Part shown: positions 51,826-64,000 of the stretch, in pieces | How the letters are laid out: each line of letters opens with the position of its first letter | How positions within the stretch are numbered: the first letter of the stretch is position 1 | Origin: HyVt-477 sp965224605 | Lineage (GTDB): Bacteria > Pseudomonadota > Gammaproteobacteria > Thiotrichales > Thiotrichaceae | Reading direction: 5' to 3' | Length of the DNA stretch: 64,000 nt | Assembly (NCBI GenBank): GCA_965224605.1 | Contig: CBDCZP010000006.1 | Location: 266,186-330,185, forward strand | The notes under the pieces: generated by a model | Seen by the model: only the letters and a program-made list of their open reading frames with translations | Told to the model about the DNA's origin: nothing | Database searches by the model: none | Program-made: the position numbers and the translations under genes

Positions 51826-52483
51826 CTAAACAAGTGGCACGAATTGTACGGACTCATGGTTTTCTATTTTATAATTATCGCTTGCTTCTTTGATGATGAC
51901 TTGCAGAGACTGGGTGGTGTTTTGTTTGCCTACAGGGATCACCATGCGCCCCGCCTATTGCTAGCTGGTCTAGCAAGGTTTGTGGAATCTTGTCAGGTGC
52001 CGCGGTAACGATGATAGCATCGTAAGGTGCGTTTTGTTCCCAGCCCCAACTGCCATCACTTAGATGGGTGCGTATATTGCGAAAGCCTAGCTTGTACAAT
52101 AAATCGCGTGAACATTTGTAGAGCGGTTCAATAATTTCGACGGTATGCAAATCTTTTACTAACGCCCCTAGCGTTGCAGCTTGATAACCTGATCCTGTAC
52201 CCACTTCCAGGACTTTTTCTGGTATACCTTTTTCTATTAGCAATTCAGTCATACGAGCCACAATATAAGGTTGGGAAATGGTCTGCCCATGTCCGATAGG
52301 TAAAGCGGTGTCTTCGTATGAACGGCTTGCTAATGCTTCATCCATAAAAAGATGGCGAGGGAGTTTTTTCAGTACACGTAGTACTTCTTTGCTCTTAATG
52401 CCTTTTTGTTCCAGTCGATTGACTAAGCGGTCACGGGTACGTTGGGAGGTCATGCCGATGCCGTGAATATTCAGTTCAGTCAT
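51826..52483 (-). pseudogene. pcm: Protein-L-isoaspartate O-methyltransferase, frameshifted
   Basis: Pcm methylates isoaspartyl residues for repair. The first 180 residues are normal (GHGQTISQPYIVARMTELL, VLEVGTGSGYQAATLGAL, YDAIIVTAAPDKIPQTLLDQ). After LAIGG the frame fails and ends at 51875. One base fewer in the G4 run (C4 on the plus strand, 51949-51952) restores RMVIPVGKQNTTQSLQVII and the standard ending SVQFVPLV with a stop at 51826-51828. It is either a recent frameshift or a sequencing error in a homopolymer. It overlaps surE by 8 bp, as in intact operons. Confidence 0.85.
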
Positions 52484-53228
52484 TGATGTTTTTCAGCCAG
52501 TCTGAGGTTTCGGTAAGTGCTTGATAGCGTGTTAAGTCCGTATGAATAGGGGTTACTGAAATATAACCCTGACGTATAGCATAAAAATCTGTGCCTTCTC
52601 CAGCATCTTGTTCCTCACCGGGTGGACCTACCCAATAAATGGCTTCGCCGCGTGGGTCTTTAGCATTAATCACGGGTTCTGCTTTATGCCTTCTACCTAG
52701 TCGTGTCGTCTGGAAACCCTTGATTTCATTCCAAGGAAGATTAGGCACATTGACATTTAAAATAGTGTCTTCCTTGTCAGGAAAGTCAGCCATGTGCTCA
52801 AACAATAAAGTGATGGCTTGTGTCGCAGATTCCACCTGTTCTAGCTGAAATGAACAACTAGAAACAGCGATAGCAGGGAGGCCTAAAAAGCGACCCTCCA
52901 TTGCAGCTGCGACTGTGCCGGAATACAAAACGTCATCTCCCATATTGGCACCATGATTGATCCCTGATACGACGATATCTGGTTCGTAATCCAACAGGCC
53001 TGTCAAAGCAAGGTGTACACAATCTGTGGGTGTGCCATTAACGCTATAAACCTGATCCCCGCGGTCAATGAGGCGTAAGGGATGTTCCAAGGTAAGAGAA
53101 TTGCTAGCACCGCTACGGTTAATTTCTGGCGCAACGGTAACAACCGTGGCAAACTGTTTTAATGCTTCTCTGAGTGACCGCAGACCAAGTGCGTTATAAC
53201 CATCGTCATTACTTAGTAATATTTTCAT
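52476..53228 (-). CDS. surE: 5'/3'-nucleotidase SurE
   Basis: A metal-dependent nucleotidase and exopolyphosphatase. MKILLSNDDGYNALGLRSL has the metal-binding NDDG at residues 7-10; SGASNSLT, NGTPTDCVHLAL, SGINHGANMGDDVLYSGTVAAAMEG and LNVNVPN follow the family. The length of 250 residues is standard. It starts the surE-pcm-LysM lipoprotein arrangement and is divergent from the Smr gene. Confidence 0.96.
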   Translation of the reverse strand: MKILLSNDDGYNALGLRSLREALKQFATVVTVAPEINRSGASNSLTLEHPLRLIDRGDQVYSVNGTPTDCVHLALTGLLDYEPDIVVSGINHGANMGDDVLYSGTVAAAMEGRFLGLPAIAVSSCSFQLEQVESATQAITLLFEHMADFPDKEDTILNVNVPNLPWNEIKGFQTTRLGRRHKAEPVINAKDPRGEAIYWVGPPGEEQDAGEGTDFYAIRQGYISVTPIHTDLTRYQALTETSDWLKNIND

Positions 53229-53259
53229 AAATTTGAGGGTTTAATAAGAAGTCTTTGCT

Positions 53260-53805
53260 ATGTGTAAAAAACCAACCAGTTCACCGCAAGAAGCCAATGA
53301 GTTCCACAATGCCATGTCGGGTGTGGAACCACTTCGTCACGATAAGGTCATACATGATACCCCAAAGCCACGTGCCGTACCGATAAAAAGTATCGAAGAT
53401 GAACAACTAGTGCTGAAAGATATGTTATCTGACGAATATGAGCCTTTGGATCTTCAGGCTGGCGATATTCTTAGTTATTGTGATGTGGGCCTACAAAGAA
53501 AAGTATTTCGTAAGTTGCGTAGAGGGCATTATCGTATTACAGATGAATTAGATCTTCATGGCATGAATGCCAAACAGGCAAAGGAAATGCTTCTTCCTTA
53601 TTTACAAGAAGTTAAGCAGTTAGCTGGTTGTTGTCTCAGAATAATTCATGGCAAGGGCAACCGGTCCGCTGATAAAGGCCCCGTATTAAAACGTAAGGTG
53701 GATCATTGGCTACAGTTACATGGCAGGGTGTTAGCTTATCACTCTGCGTTACCCTGTGATGGGGGCACCGGAGCTGTTTATGTCTTGCTTAAGCGGCAAT
53801 ACTAG
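53260..53805 (+). CDS. Smr-domain protein (SmrA/YdaL-like)
   Basis: A 181-residue protein with a C-terminal Smr domain: ELDLHGMNAKQAKEMLLPYL and RIIHGKGNRSADKGPVLKRK, then HSALPCDGGTGAVYVLLK. The N-terminal half is charged, with VPIKSIEDEQLV. Smr domains cut RNA or DNA in several systems; E. coli SmrA/SmrB are the nearest kind. SmrB rescues collided ribosomes, but the present protein is not proven to do so. Confidence 0.85.
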   Translation: MCKKPTSSPQEANEFHNAMSGVEPLRHDKVIHDTPKPRAVPIKSIEDEQLVLKDMLSDEYEPLDLQAGDILSYCDVGLQRKVFRKLRRGHYRITDELDLHGMNAKQAKEMLLPYLQEVKQLAGCCLRIIHGKGNRSADKGPVLKRKVDHWLQLHGRVLAYHSALPCDGGTGAVYVLLKRQY

Positions 53806-53873
53806 TCGCTCAGCCTAGTAGGTTATACATGGCATTGATAGAGGTGCCCTATAATGAAAAAAAGGAGTTATAT

Positions 53874-54404
53874 ATGCGTTTATTTTTTGTATCTATGATG
53901 ATTTACGGAATAGTTATATCTTCAATACGAGCAGAGTCTGGAGTGTTGGATATAAATTGGTCTGAGTTAAATAGTCTGCGCGCGCAAACTCCTGCGCGTA
54001 GAGCGCCTTATCCCGAAGTATTGAGCAAAGGTGTTAGTAACGTTACCTTGCCGGTTTACCTGCCAGCTTCCCATGCTTACGATAAAAATATGTTAGTAGT
54101 AGCGGATAATAATTTTTATACTATTACGCTTTTCCTAAAAGAAGCTACGCTGATTGTTTCGGGTGACAGGACGTATCAGCAGTCTTCGGAGGTTAGTCCA
54201 CAATTGGAAGTTGCTAAACCCAGTTCTTCAGCCATTCTTTTTAGTCGTGCGGAAGGAATGATGACAACGAGTTTCAACCGCTTTGGAGCTAATTATTCAC
54301 TTGAACTTGAATGTGACAATCCAGACCAGGATAGTCGTTGTTTACAAGAGCATTTTTTAAAGGGTGTATATCAGGCGCTTATTATGGTCGGAGGGCATTC
54401 ATGA
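53874..54404 (+). CDS. Secreted protein of unknown function, coupled to M23 lipoprotein
   Basis: The ATG at 53874 follows AAAGGAG at ideal spacing and gives a 176-residue protein with a signal peptide (RLFFVSMMIYGIVISSIRAES). The mature part has PEVLSKGVSNVTLPVYLPAS, VVADNNFYTITLFLKEATLIVSG and ELECDNPDQDSRCLQE with two cysteines. I do not recognise a family. Its stop overlaps the ATG of the M23 peptidase gene (ATGA), so the two products are probably made together. Confidence 0.65.
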   Translation: MRLFFVSMMIYGIVISSIRAESGVLDINWSELNSLRAQTPARRAPYPEVLSKGVSNVTLPVYLPASHAYDKNMLVVADNNFYTITLFLKEATLIVSGDRTYQQSSEVSPQLEVAKPSSSAILFSRAEGMMTTSFNRFGANYSLELECDNPDQDSRCLQEHFLKGVYQALIMVGGHS

Positions 54405-55123
54405 AAAAGATACTGGCGACAATGCTATTGTTACTTTTATTGCCATTGTCGTCATGCTCACGTTTAACTCAGAGCGCTAGTGATACGGGTGATTTTTCAT
54501 ATACGGCAGTTGGTAAATTACATCCAGCTGGAAGTGGAGTGGGTAGAGCGGGGGATCAATTTATTTATGCACCAGGTATTCGTTTTCCTCTAGAATCTGC
54601 CCCAGCCTACATCAATTCTCAGGTGTATGGGGTAGGTGGTCTGCATGGTTCAGCCGGAAGTTTGTGTGATGCGAGAAACTTTCAATATCCCTGGCATGAC
54701 AACTATTGTGAAAAACGCAGTTGGGGAATGCCATTGTGTCCAACAGGTAAAGGACATCAAGGTGTCGATATAAGACCTGCCACCTGCGAAAAAAAGAAGC
54801 ATGTTGCAGTGGCTGTAGAGGATGGCACGATTACCTCTATCGGTAAATATACGGTCTATTTGAGAAGCATGTCTGGGCGGACATATCGGTACTTGCATTT
54901 AGATTCAAGAACATTACAAGTTCGTAGAGGTCAAAAAGTAAAACGAGGTCAACGGATTGGTTTGGTTTCAGACAATATGGGGAATACGAAAACCTCTATC
55001 CATTTGCACTTCGATATGAAGCAAACCATCCGTTTCAATAACGGGCGTTCAGCAAAGGTTTTTGTCCCTCCCTATGCTTCTTTAGTCGATGCTTACAAGC
55101 GTTTACTCAAAGGGCAACCTTAA
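54401..55123 (+). CDS. M23-family peptidase lipoprotein
   Basis: The ATG at 54401 follows GGAGGG and gives a 240-residue lipoprotein (lipobox PLSSC, Cys19). The M23 zinc site is visible as HQGVD in GKGHQGVDIRPA and HLH in TSIHLHFDMK, so it should be an active peptidoglycan endopeptidase. Several extra cysteines (CDARNF, NYCEKRSW, PLCPTG, ATCEKK) suggest disulfides. A terminator-like palindrome follows about 85 bp later. Confidence 0.83.
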   Translation: MKKILATMLLLLLLPLSSCSRLTQSASDTGDFSYTAVGKLHPAGSGVGRAGDQFIYAPGIRFPLESAPAYINSQVYGVGGLHGSAGSLCDARNFQYPWHDNYCEKRSWGMPLCPTGKGHQGVDIRPATCEKKKHVAVAVEDGTITSIGKYTVYLRSMSGRTYRYLHLDSRTLQVRRGQKVKRGQRIGLVSDNMGNTKTSIHLHFDMKQTIRFNNGRSAKVFVPPYASLVDAYKRLLKGQP

Positions 55124-55206
55124 CTCGTGTTATAAAGTCAGCCCGGATAGTCCAGCCCCCTTTATGTTAACAAAAATAAGGGCAATTATTTGATGGGCTC
55201 TATAAG

Positions 55207-55254
55207 TTACACACATAAAAAAACCTGCATGTGCAGGTTTTTTTATGTGTGTAA
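55207..55254. terminator. 48-bp near-perfect palindrome between convergent M23 gene and tRNA-Phe
   Basis: Arms of 23 bp (TTACACACATAAAAAAACCTGCA and its exact complement) flank a 2-nt centre. The inner ACCTGCA/TGCAGGT stem with T7/A7 runs works as an intrinsic terminator both ways, for the M23 gene and for tRNA-Phe. The palindrome touches the tRNA's CCA end. Confidence 0.85.
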
Positions 55255-55330
55255 TGGTGGCCGGAGGTGGAATCGAACCACCGACACGCGGATTTTCAAT
55301 CCGCTGCTCTACCGACTGAGCTATCCGGCC
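55255..55330 (-). tRNA. tRNA-Phe (GAA)
   Basis: On the minus strand a 76-nt cloverleaf begins GGCCGGATAGCTCAGTCGG and ends GGTTCGATTCCACC-TCCGGCCACCA. The GGCCGGA/TCCGGCC acceptor arms match, and GATTGAAAATCC shows anticodon GAA. CCA is encoded. Confidence 0.97.
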
Positions 55331-55462
55331 AAGGAGGCGTATTACAGCGTTTCATACTTCAGAAGTCAAGTGTTTATTCTGTATGAAATGATCATTCTTA
55401 TGGGGTTGTATTGAAGAGTGTTCGACAGATAAAATGATGAACAAATTGAGAGTTAAAAGACA

Positions 55463-55494
55463 TAAAAAAAGGCTGATTAAATCAGCCTTTTTTA
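55463..55494 (-). terminator. Intrinsic terminator after the MepM-like gene
   Basis: AAAAAAAGGCTGAT pairs with ATCAGCCTTTTTT around a TAA loop, 20 bp past the stop of the large M23 gene. Confidence 0.88.
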
Positions 55495-55513
55495 AAGATT
55501 TGGGAGTTGTTGG

Positions 55514-57061
55514 CTAACCACCAAAACCGCTTCTGATATCAACTTTCTCTTCTGCAAAGCGTTGCAGTACGTCGAGCTGTCTCACTAAGTTGCGAGAGCT
55601 TTCTTTAAACTTCCGACGCTCTGTAGTATTTAGAGATAAGCCTTTGGGTAGCTTCACTCTCAAAGGGTTTCTAGGAATCCCATTAACACGCACTTCATAA
55701 TGTAGATGGTTTCCAGTTGACGCACCTGTCGAGCCAACATAGCCAATAGTGTCTCCTAGGTAGACTTTTTGCCCATGTTTCAGACCTTTCTTATATCTAC
55801 TTAAATGTCCGTAGAGTGTTGAATATCCACTGCTATGTTTAATGATAATGGTCTTTCCATAGCCGCCTTTTCTTGCAATATGTTTTACAACACCATTCCC
55901 AGTTACAGTAACAGGGGTTCCTCTTTTGGCTGCATAGTCCACGCCAGTATGCATTCGAATTCTTTTATAAATAGGGTGTCGACGCTTGCCATAACCAGAA
56001 CTAATTCTTTTGTAAGAAGTCATGGGATGACGTTTGAAGGCATGACTTAGGTCATAACCTTTATTATCGAAGTAATCTACCTTGCTATCCGCTTGAGCAA
56101 ATCTTATAGCGCGGTGTGATCTAGTATCATGTATAAGCTCAGCTGCTAGAATTTCACCATCAGCTATTTTGTTGCCTCTATGAAAAATTTGTTCATAAAC
56201 GAGCGTCATGCGATCGCCTTTACTCAAGTCGCGGGTTAATTTGACATCGCGGTCAAATATTTTAGTAACTTGTTGTACTATTTTATGCGGGATGTTTTCT
56301 TGGTTGGCGTCGTAACGGAGGGAGTGTTTAATAAAGAGAGATGTACGTGTTTGACGGGTTTCAATTACCTTTTTCTCGAATTTACCGGTATATCCATCAT
56401 CGTTTTTTGAAATTACAAAACTCTTTTTAGCGTTTACCTTATAAGTGATAAGTTGATTAAGCTTGCCTTCTTTTCTCTCGGCTCGAAGAATATAACCCGT
56501 TGTTACTTTATTCAGCTCTTTTTCTATATTCGCGACTTTTATTAGATCAGTTCTATCTGTCTTGTTGATACCCAGCTTGAAGAGTATCTTGCTAAGCTTA
56601 TCTTTAGGTGAAACAACGTAAGTTTTCCAGCTTTTAGAATCAATGATACTTAAATCTAAGCTTGTGTCTTCTGCAGCCAAGGTTTCAAGGGTTGATAAGT
56701 CGATGTTTTTAGTTAGTGTTAAATACTGGGGCTTAGACTGTTGATTTGTGCTGCCGTTAGCAGTTGCGAAGCTAGTTGTGGTTGTGCTTGCTAATAGATT
56801 ATCAAATCCATTAAAGGATAAGTTGCTATCTTTATTTGAATATATTGTTGTAGCAACAACAGCTGCTGTACCAATAAAAGCTAGTATCATTTTACTGGTT
56901 TTAGCAGATGGCTTCCTCGTGGCGAGAGCGGCTAGGCGAATTTCAGTGCCCTTTGCTATAGCCGTCGTATCGATATTATCGACAGGTAGCTCGAATTGTT
57001 GTATGACGTCAGCCCAATCTTTTTGAACCTTTTGATCCATGGGCGTCGAGTGTTTACTCAA
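55514..57061 (-). CDS. MepM-like M23 peptidoglycan endopeptidase
   Basis: A 515-residue protein with one N-terminal membrane span (about residues 43-60), so the rest is periplasmic. An OapA/LysM-like N-terminal part (SWKTYVVSPKDKLSKILFKLG) is followed by the M23 domain with HTGVDYAAKRGTPV, STLYGHLSRY and GNHLHYEVRVNGIPRNP. It resembles E. coli MepM, which cuts D-Ala-mDAP crosslinks to allow wall growth. Its upstream region is a gene-free stretch before the rRNA promoter. Confidence 0.88.
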   Translation of the reverse strand: MSKHSTPMDQKVQKDWADVIQQFELPVDNIDTTAIAKGTEIRLAALATRKPSAKTSKMILAFIGTAAVVATTIYSNKDSNLSFNGFDNLLASTTTTSFATANGSTNQQSKPQYLTLTKNIDLSTLETLAAEDTSLDLSIIDSKSWKTYVVSPKDKLSKILFKLGINKTDRTDLIKVANIEKELNKVTTGYILRAERKEGKLNQLITYKVNAKKSFVISKNDDGYTGKFEKKVIETRQTRTSLFIKHSLRYDANQENIPHKIVQQVTKIFDRDVKLTRDLSKGDRMTLVYEQIFHRGNKIADGEILAAELIHDTRSHRAIRFAQADSKVDYFDNKGYDLSHAFKRHPMTSYKRISSGYGKRRHPIYKRIRMHTGVDYAAKRGTPVTVTGNGVVKHIARKGGYGKTIIIKHSSGYSTLYGHLSRYKKGLKHGQKVYLGDTIGYVGSTGASTGNHLHYEVRVNGIPRNPLRVKLPKGLSLNTTERRKFKESSRNLVRQLDVLQRFAEEKVDIRSGFGG

Positions 57062-57829
57062 AATATCCTCCAGTTGTCCCGTCTAAGCGGGAATCTAGCA
57101 ATATGCTAGTGCACAGTTATATAGAATAAGCAGTGTGTGTTTTCAAGGTTAGTATATTCAGTGGTCGCGATTCGAAGATAGTTGGTAACTACTCGAGTGC
57201 GCCCAAAGATAGTGCTTGAATGATGAAAGTGTGTTGATTTTATGAGTAATTGTAAAAGTAATGAACATAAAGTTTTTGTGTTCTTGCTAAGATTGTCACC
57301 TTTTTATAGGTAAATTAAACAAATGTCAAACAATATGAAAGCCAGTTGTATGTTGATTCATGGAGGTGTGTCGTAAAAAAATCCTGTGGATATCTGTATG
57401 AAGTCTTAATATTATGAAATGAATCAGTACTATTTGATAGTTGTTCCGGAATACTATGATTGATATTTACAATATCAAATTATTTCTTTTTTTAAATTAC
57501 ACTAACATTAATGAGATTAAAATAGCGTGGTTTGTACCTATTGAATAGTTGGTCAGAGTGATTTGGTGTTCGATATAGGCTGGGCATTTTAAGCAAGACA
57601 TATTGTTTCTGATAGATATCAGGAATTGGTTATCTAAAGTCACTCTATTAAGGGATGTGTGCCTTGTTCCCCAGTGCACGAGCTGTCATAGGTTAAAAGC
57701 AGGATAAAGCAAAATAAGCAGACAATTTGCCTTCCATCACAACTTGTTGATATAATGTTAGATATGGCTCTTGTTTGGATGTTAGGGGGTCACTTTTATT
57801 CGGTTTTTATAAATTAATAGAAAAAACTG
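57062..57829. other. About 770-bp AT-rich gap, no gene
   Basis: A/T-rich sequence with no supported reading frame; a 60-codon minus-strand frame at 57497-57679 has no family features. It probably holds the MepM-like gene's promoter on one side and rRNA upstream activating sequence (UP-element-like A/T tracts) on the other. Confidence 0.4.
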
Positions 57830-57857
57830 TTGACGGTAGAAAGTGGATGTATATAAT
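57830..57857 (+). promoter_or_regulatory. rRNA operon promoter
   Basis: TTGACG (57830-57835) and TATAAT (57852-57857) with a 16-bp spacer, preceded by A/T tracts and followed by a GC-rich discriminator (GCGCATCC), as in stringently controlled rRNA promoters. The start would be near 57864. Confidence 0.82.
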
Positions 57858-57940
57858 GCGCATCCTCCGACACCAACAACGCATGAGAATATGTGTATAC
57901 AAGGTGTTAGGAGAAACACAGTTCAAGCAACTGTGAGAAA

Positions 57941-57950
57941 GATTTAACAA
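57941..57950 (+). promoter_or_regulatory. boxA-like antitermination site, 16S leader
   Basis: GATTTAACAA resembles boxA (TGCTCTTTAACA) and lies about 80 bp into the transcript, just before the 16S processing stem. Confidence 0.45.
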
Positions 57951-57955
57951 GACAA

Positions 57956-57981
57956 GCAGATAAGTTTGTGTGGAGGTTTGT
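57956..57981 (+). other. 16S processing stem, left arm
   Basis: GCAGATAAGTTTGTGTGG plus AGGTTTGT pairs, 24 of 26 positions, with the sequence at 59641-59666 after the 16S gene. This is the expected RNase III precursor stem. Confidence 0.8.
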
Positions 57982-58117
57982 GGCTTTGATTCGTCAAAGA
58001 AGCAAACCTTAACTAACGAACTGTTAATTCAAACGTAATAGTAAGTAATATAGTTAGGTTCAAGCTTCAATTTAAAGACGCGAATCTTTACCTTCGGGTA
58101 GAAGATTCAAACACTAT

Positions 58118-59619
<1,502 letters not shown>

Positions 59620-59640
59620 ACGAGAAAGACGGACAAAGTT

Positions 59641-59666
59641 ACGAACCTCCACACAAGCTTATCTGC
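59641..59666 (+). other. 16S processing stem, right arm
   Basis: ACGAACCTCCACACAAGC plus TTATCTGC complements 57956-57981 and lies 21 nt after the 16S 3' end. Confidence 0.8.
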
Positions 59667-59751
59667 AAGCTGTTTAGCCCGCTAAGGCTGGGCATTAGAC
59701 AAAGTGAAACACCTTCAAGAATAAGTATAACCACCTATTTAAAGAAGGAAG

Positions 59752-59875
59752 CTTTTACGCAGGATTTTTGCCACTACTCAAGGCGCACGCCGGAGAGAGC
59801 GAAGGCGCGTACACTAGGTACGCAACTGAGTGAACGACAAGTGCAAGCAGAGTAGTGGCAAAAAGACAAGTAAAA

Positions 59876-59876
<1 letters not shown>
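59752..59876. repeat. 125-bp spacer hairpin element 1, ahead of tRNA-Ile
   Basis: Ends CTTTTAC and GTAAAAG are inverted, as are the exact 15-bp arms TTTTTGCCACTACTC and GAGTAGTGGCAAAAA. The core contains AAGGCGCAC, GAGAGCGAAGGCGCGTAC and GTACGCAACTGAGTGAACGA. The element ends exactly on the first base of tRNA-Ile. Element 2 at 60136-60260 has the same length. Confidence 0.82.
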
Positions 59877-59952
<76 letters not shown>

Positions 59953-60135
59953 ATTTTCCTCAGCTTGAATTATTTCGCCGACTCACGTGTTTGCACACGC
60001 TTCGCCGACGAAACAATCCAACCTGAGAAAAATTCTGTAGAAGAAACAAAGACACGACACTATAGAATCAAGTGCTGCAATTACTAATGTATAAAAGCGA
60101 ACAATAACAATGAGTCATCATTGTTTGAAGCGAAG

Positions 60136-60260
60136 CTTTTACGCAGGATTTTTTTCGTTATACAAGGCGCACGTTGAAGAGAGCGAAGGCGCGTACATCG
60201 GTACGCAACTGAGTGAACGACGAGTGCAACGAAGTAGAGCGGAAAAAAGACCAGTAAAAG
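60136..60260. repeat. 125-bp spacer hairpin element 2, ahead of tRNA-Ala
   Basis: The same design and length as element 1: CTTTTACGCAGGATTTTTT at the left, AAGGCGCACG, GAGAGCGAAGGCGCGTAC, GTACGCAACTGAGTGAACGA, and AAAAAAGACCAGTAAAAG at the right. The arms near the ends differ from element 1 yet still pair with each other (TTTTTTTCGTTATAC with GTAGAGCGGAAAAAA, imperfect). It ends on the first base of tRNA-Ala. Confidence 0.82.
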
Positions 60261-60335
60261 GGGCCGTAGCTCAATTGGGAGAGCGCTTGCCTTGCACGCA
60301 GGAGGTCGTCGGTTCGATCCCGTCCGGCTCCACCA
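60260..60335 (+). tRNA. tRNA-Ala (TGC)
   Basis: 76 nt with encoded CCA. GGGGCCG pairs with CGGCTCC, GGTTCGATCCC is the T arm, and CCTTGCACG shows anticodon TGC. Confidence 0.97.
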
Positions 60336-60498
60336 TTTTAGTTCAAGTAAACTGAACATAAAAAGGTGAACAACAAACAGCTTATCTGAGAAGTCCAAGA
60401 AGTCAGTCAAGCTACTTTAGCTTTACCTATTCAAATCAATAGGAAAAGAAAAGGTACATTGACTGACTTTTTAGTCAAACACATCGAGCAATCGATGA

Positions 60499-60510
60499 GT
60501 TCTTTAACAA
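60499..60510 (+). promoter_or_regulatory. boxA antitermination site, 23S leader
   Basis: GTTCTTTAACAA closely matches boxA (TGCTCTTTAACA) and lies in the usual position between the spacer tRNAs and 23S. Confidence 0.7.
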
Positions 60511-60739
60511 TTCAAGTAGTATCTAGGTGAAAAAACACATAGATGAGGCATCCGCAAAGCGGCTCACGATCAATCGTGAAACGCAGTTATGGATGTCTTG
60601 AAGTAAGCTAAGTTATCGCTTACTTCTAATATGAGTTTTCTCAAGAACGTTACAAAGTTATAGTTACCTATATCCTGAACAGTAGAGAATCAAAAGGCCT
60701 CTACCAACAGAGAATATACAAAGTAATTTATATAGCTTT

Positions 60740-60854
60740 GGCGTTCAGATGATACTGATTTTAGTTCAGATCAAGGCGGAGCGAAGGAGCTTACAAGTGT
60801 AAGTGACTGAGCGACAACGAAGAGCAGAAATAAAAGCAGGATTAGCTGAGCGTC
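60740..60854. repeat. Diverged third hairpin element ahead of 23S
   Basis: Outer arms GGCGTTCAG/CTGAGCGTC with TGATTTTAGTTC opposite a related right-hand arm, and a core AAGGCGGAGCGAAGGAGC, ACAAGTGTAAGTGACTGAGC that parallels elements 1 and 2. Sequence is much diverged, the architecture kept. Confidence 0.6.
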
Positions 60855-60862
60855 AAAGACTG

Positions 60863-60875
60863 TTTAAGGTTATAG

Positions 60876-60882
<7 letters not shown>
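60863..60882 (+). other. 23S processing stem, left arm
   Basis: TTTAAGGTTATAGAATCAAG is the exact complement of 63752-63771, forming the precursor stem around the 23S gene. Confidence 0.88.
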
Positions 60883-63751
<2,869 letters not shown>

Positions 63752-63760
<9 letters not shown>

Positions 63761-63771
63761 ATAACCTTAAA
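63752..63771 (+). other. 23S processing stem, right arm
   Basis: CTTGATTCTATAACCTTAAA pairs perfectly over 20 bp with 60863-60882. Confidence 0.88.
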
Positions 63772-63946
63772 TGGTCTTAGAGAAAACTCACATCTATGAC
63801 ACAAGGTAAATCCGAGAAAGAGTAATCAATCGAAGATAAACCACTAGATACTACTGAATTGAAGGCGCTTGCAAAGCATGAGCTAAGCAAACGCCTACAT
63901 CCGAGCGAAGGTTAATAACCAAAAGCCCCGCACGGATACACCGATA

Positions 63947-64000
63947 TTCCTGGTGACAATAGAGACATGGAACCACCTGATCCCATCCCGAACTCAGAAG
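63947..64000 (+). rRNA. rrf: 5S ribosomal RNA (partial)
   Basis: TTCCTGGTGACAATAGAGAC followed by GGAACCACCTGATCCCATC and CCGAACTCAGAAG is the first half of 5S rRNA. It runs off the window. Confidence 0.93.

Larger units (their letters stand above)
60336..60862. other. Spacer between tRNA-Ala and 23S
   Basis: No gene. It holds a boxA site (60499-60510), a diverged hairpin element (60740-60854) and, near 60632-60642, TGAGTTTTCTC, which can pair with GAGAAAACTCA at 63780-63790 after the 23S gene. Confidence 0.6.

Noticed and set aside
57497..57679. 60-codon minus-strand reading frame upstream of the rRNA promoter
   Set aside because: A/T-rich, no ribosome-binding site or family features, and no coupling to neighbours. 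Treated as chance.

Overview
The window comes from a gammaproteobacterium with AT-leaning DNA (about 40% G+C by eye). The evidence is a gammaproteobacterial-type 16S rRNA with tRNA-Ile/tRNA-Ala in the spacer, typical gene groups (surE-pcm, rpsF-rpsR-rplI, rpmA-rplU, bamE next to pheA), and many sulfur-handling proteins (three rhodanese domain proteins, a DsrE-type protein, a TusE/DsrC-type protein, a SulP anion transporter). A sulfur-oxidising or sulfur-associated lineage is plausible, but genus and species cannot be read from the sequence.

Layout. 1-5.7 kb: the end of gcvP, an overlapping S1C protease / FHA membrane protein / short-chain dehydrogenase operon, a lipoprotein and a membrane transglutaminase-like protein. 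5.7-20.5 kb: housekeeping genes (proB-obgE, rpmA-rplU, argD-argF, rplI-rpsR-rpsF, a DUF255 thioredoxin protein with a coupled 34-residue membrane peptide, hemE, yqeY, rpsU, bamE, a thioredoxin-HEAT protein, pheA, a candidate small RNA, HIT and GIY-YIG proteins). 20.7-22.6 kb: a secreted sulfatase-modifying-factor-type protein and a phytase-like esterase domain protein. 22.7-29.8 kb: a six-gene minus-strand operon with its own promoter, encoding an RraA-like protein, two ATP-grasp ligases, an Ldh2-type dehydrogenase, a flippase and a formyltransferase-fold/beta-propeller protein. It looks like an undescribed surface-molecule pathway. 29.9-36.8 kb: CBM9-like protein, ApbE, YigZ, then a sulfur and rhodanese block. 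37-42 kb: gspD-gspE-gspF without the rest of a type II secretion operon. 42.5-57 kb: mixed genes including a periplasmic ankyrin protein, TusE-like protein, methyltransferase, fructosamine-kinase-like protein, WrbA, ArsC-like protein, TlpA-type thioredoxin, a frameshifted pcm, surE, Smr, two M23 peptidases and tRNA-Phe. 57.8-64 kb: an rRNA operon (16S, tRNA-Ile, tRNA-Ala, 23S, start of 5S) with promoter, boxA-like sites and processing stems.

Repeats are a second theme. A roughly 130-bp MITE-like element occurs three times, plus one end fragment. One copy is interrupted by a second, 129-bp MITE-like element with a 6-bp target duplication. A different 125-bp hairpin element sits directly in front of each spacer tRNA, and a diverged relative precedes the 23S gene.

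No CRISPR array, prophage, transposase gene or recognisable defence system was seen.
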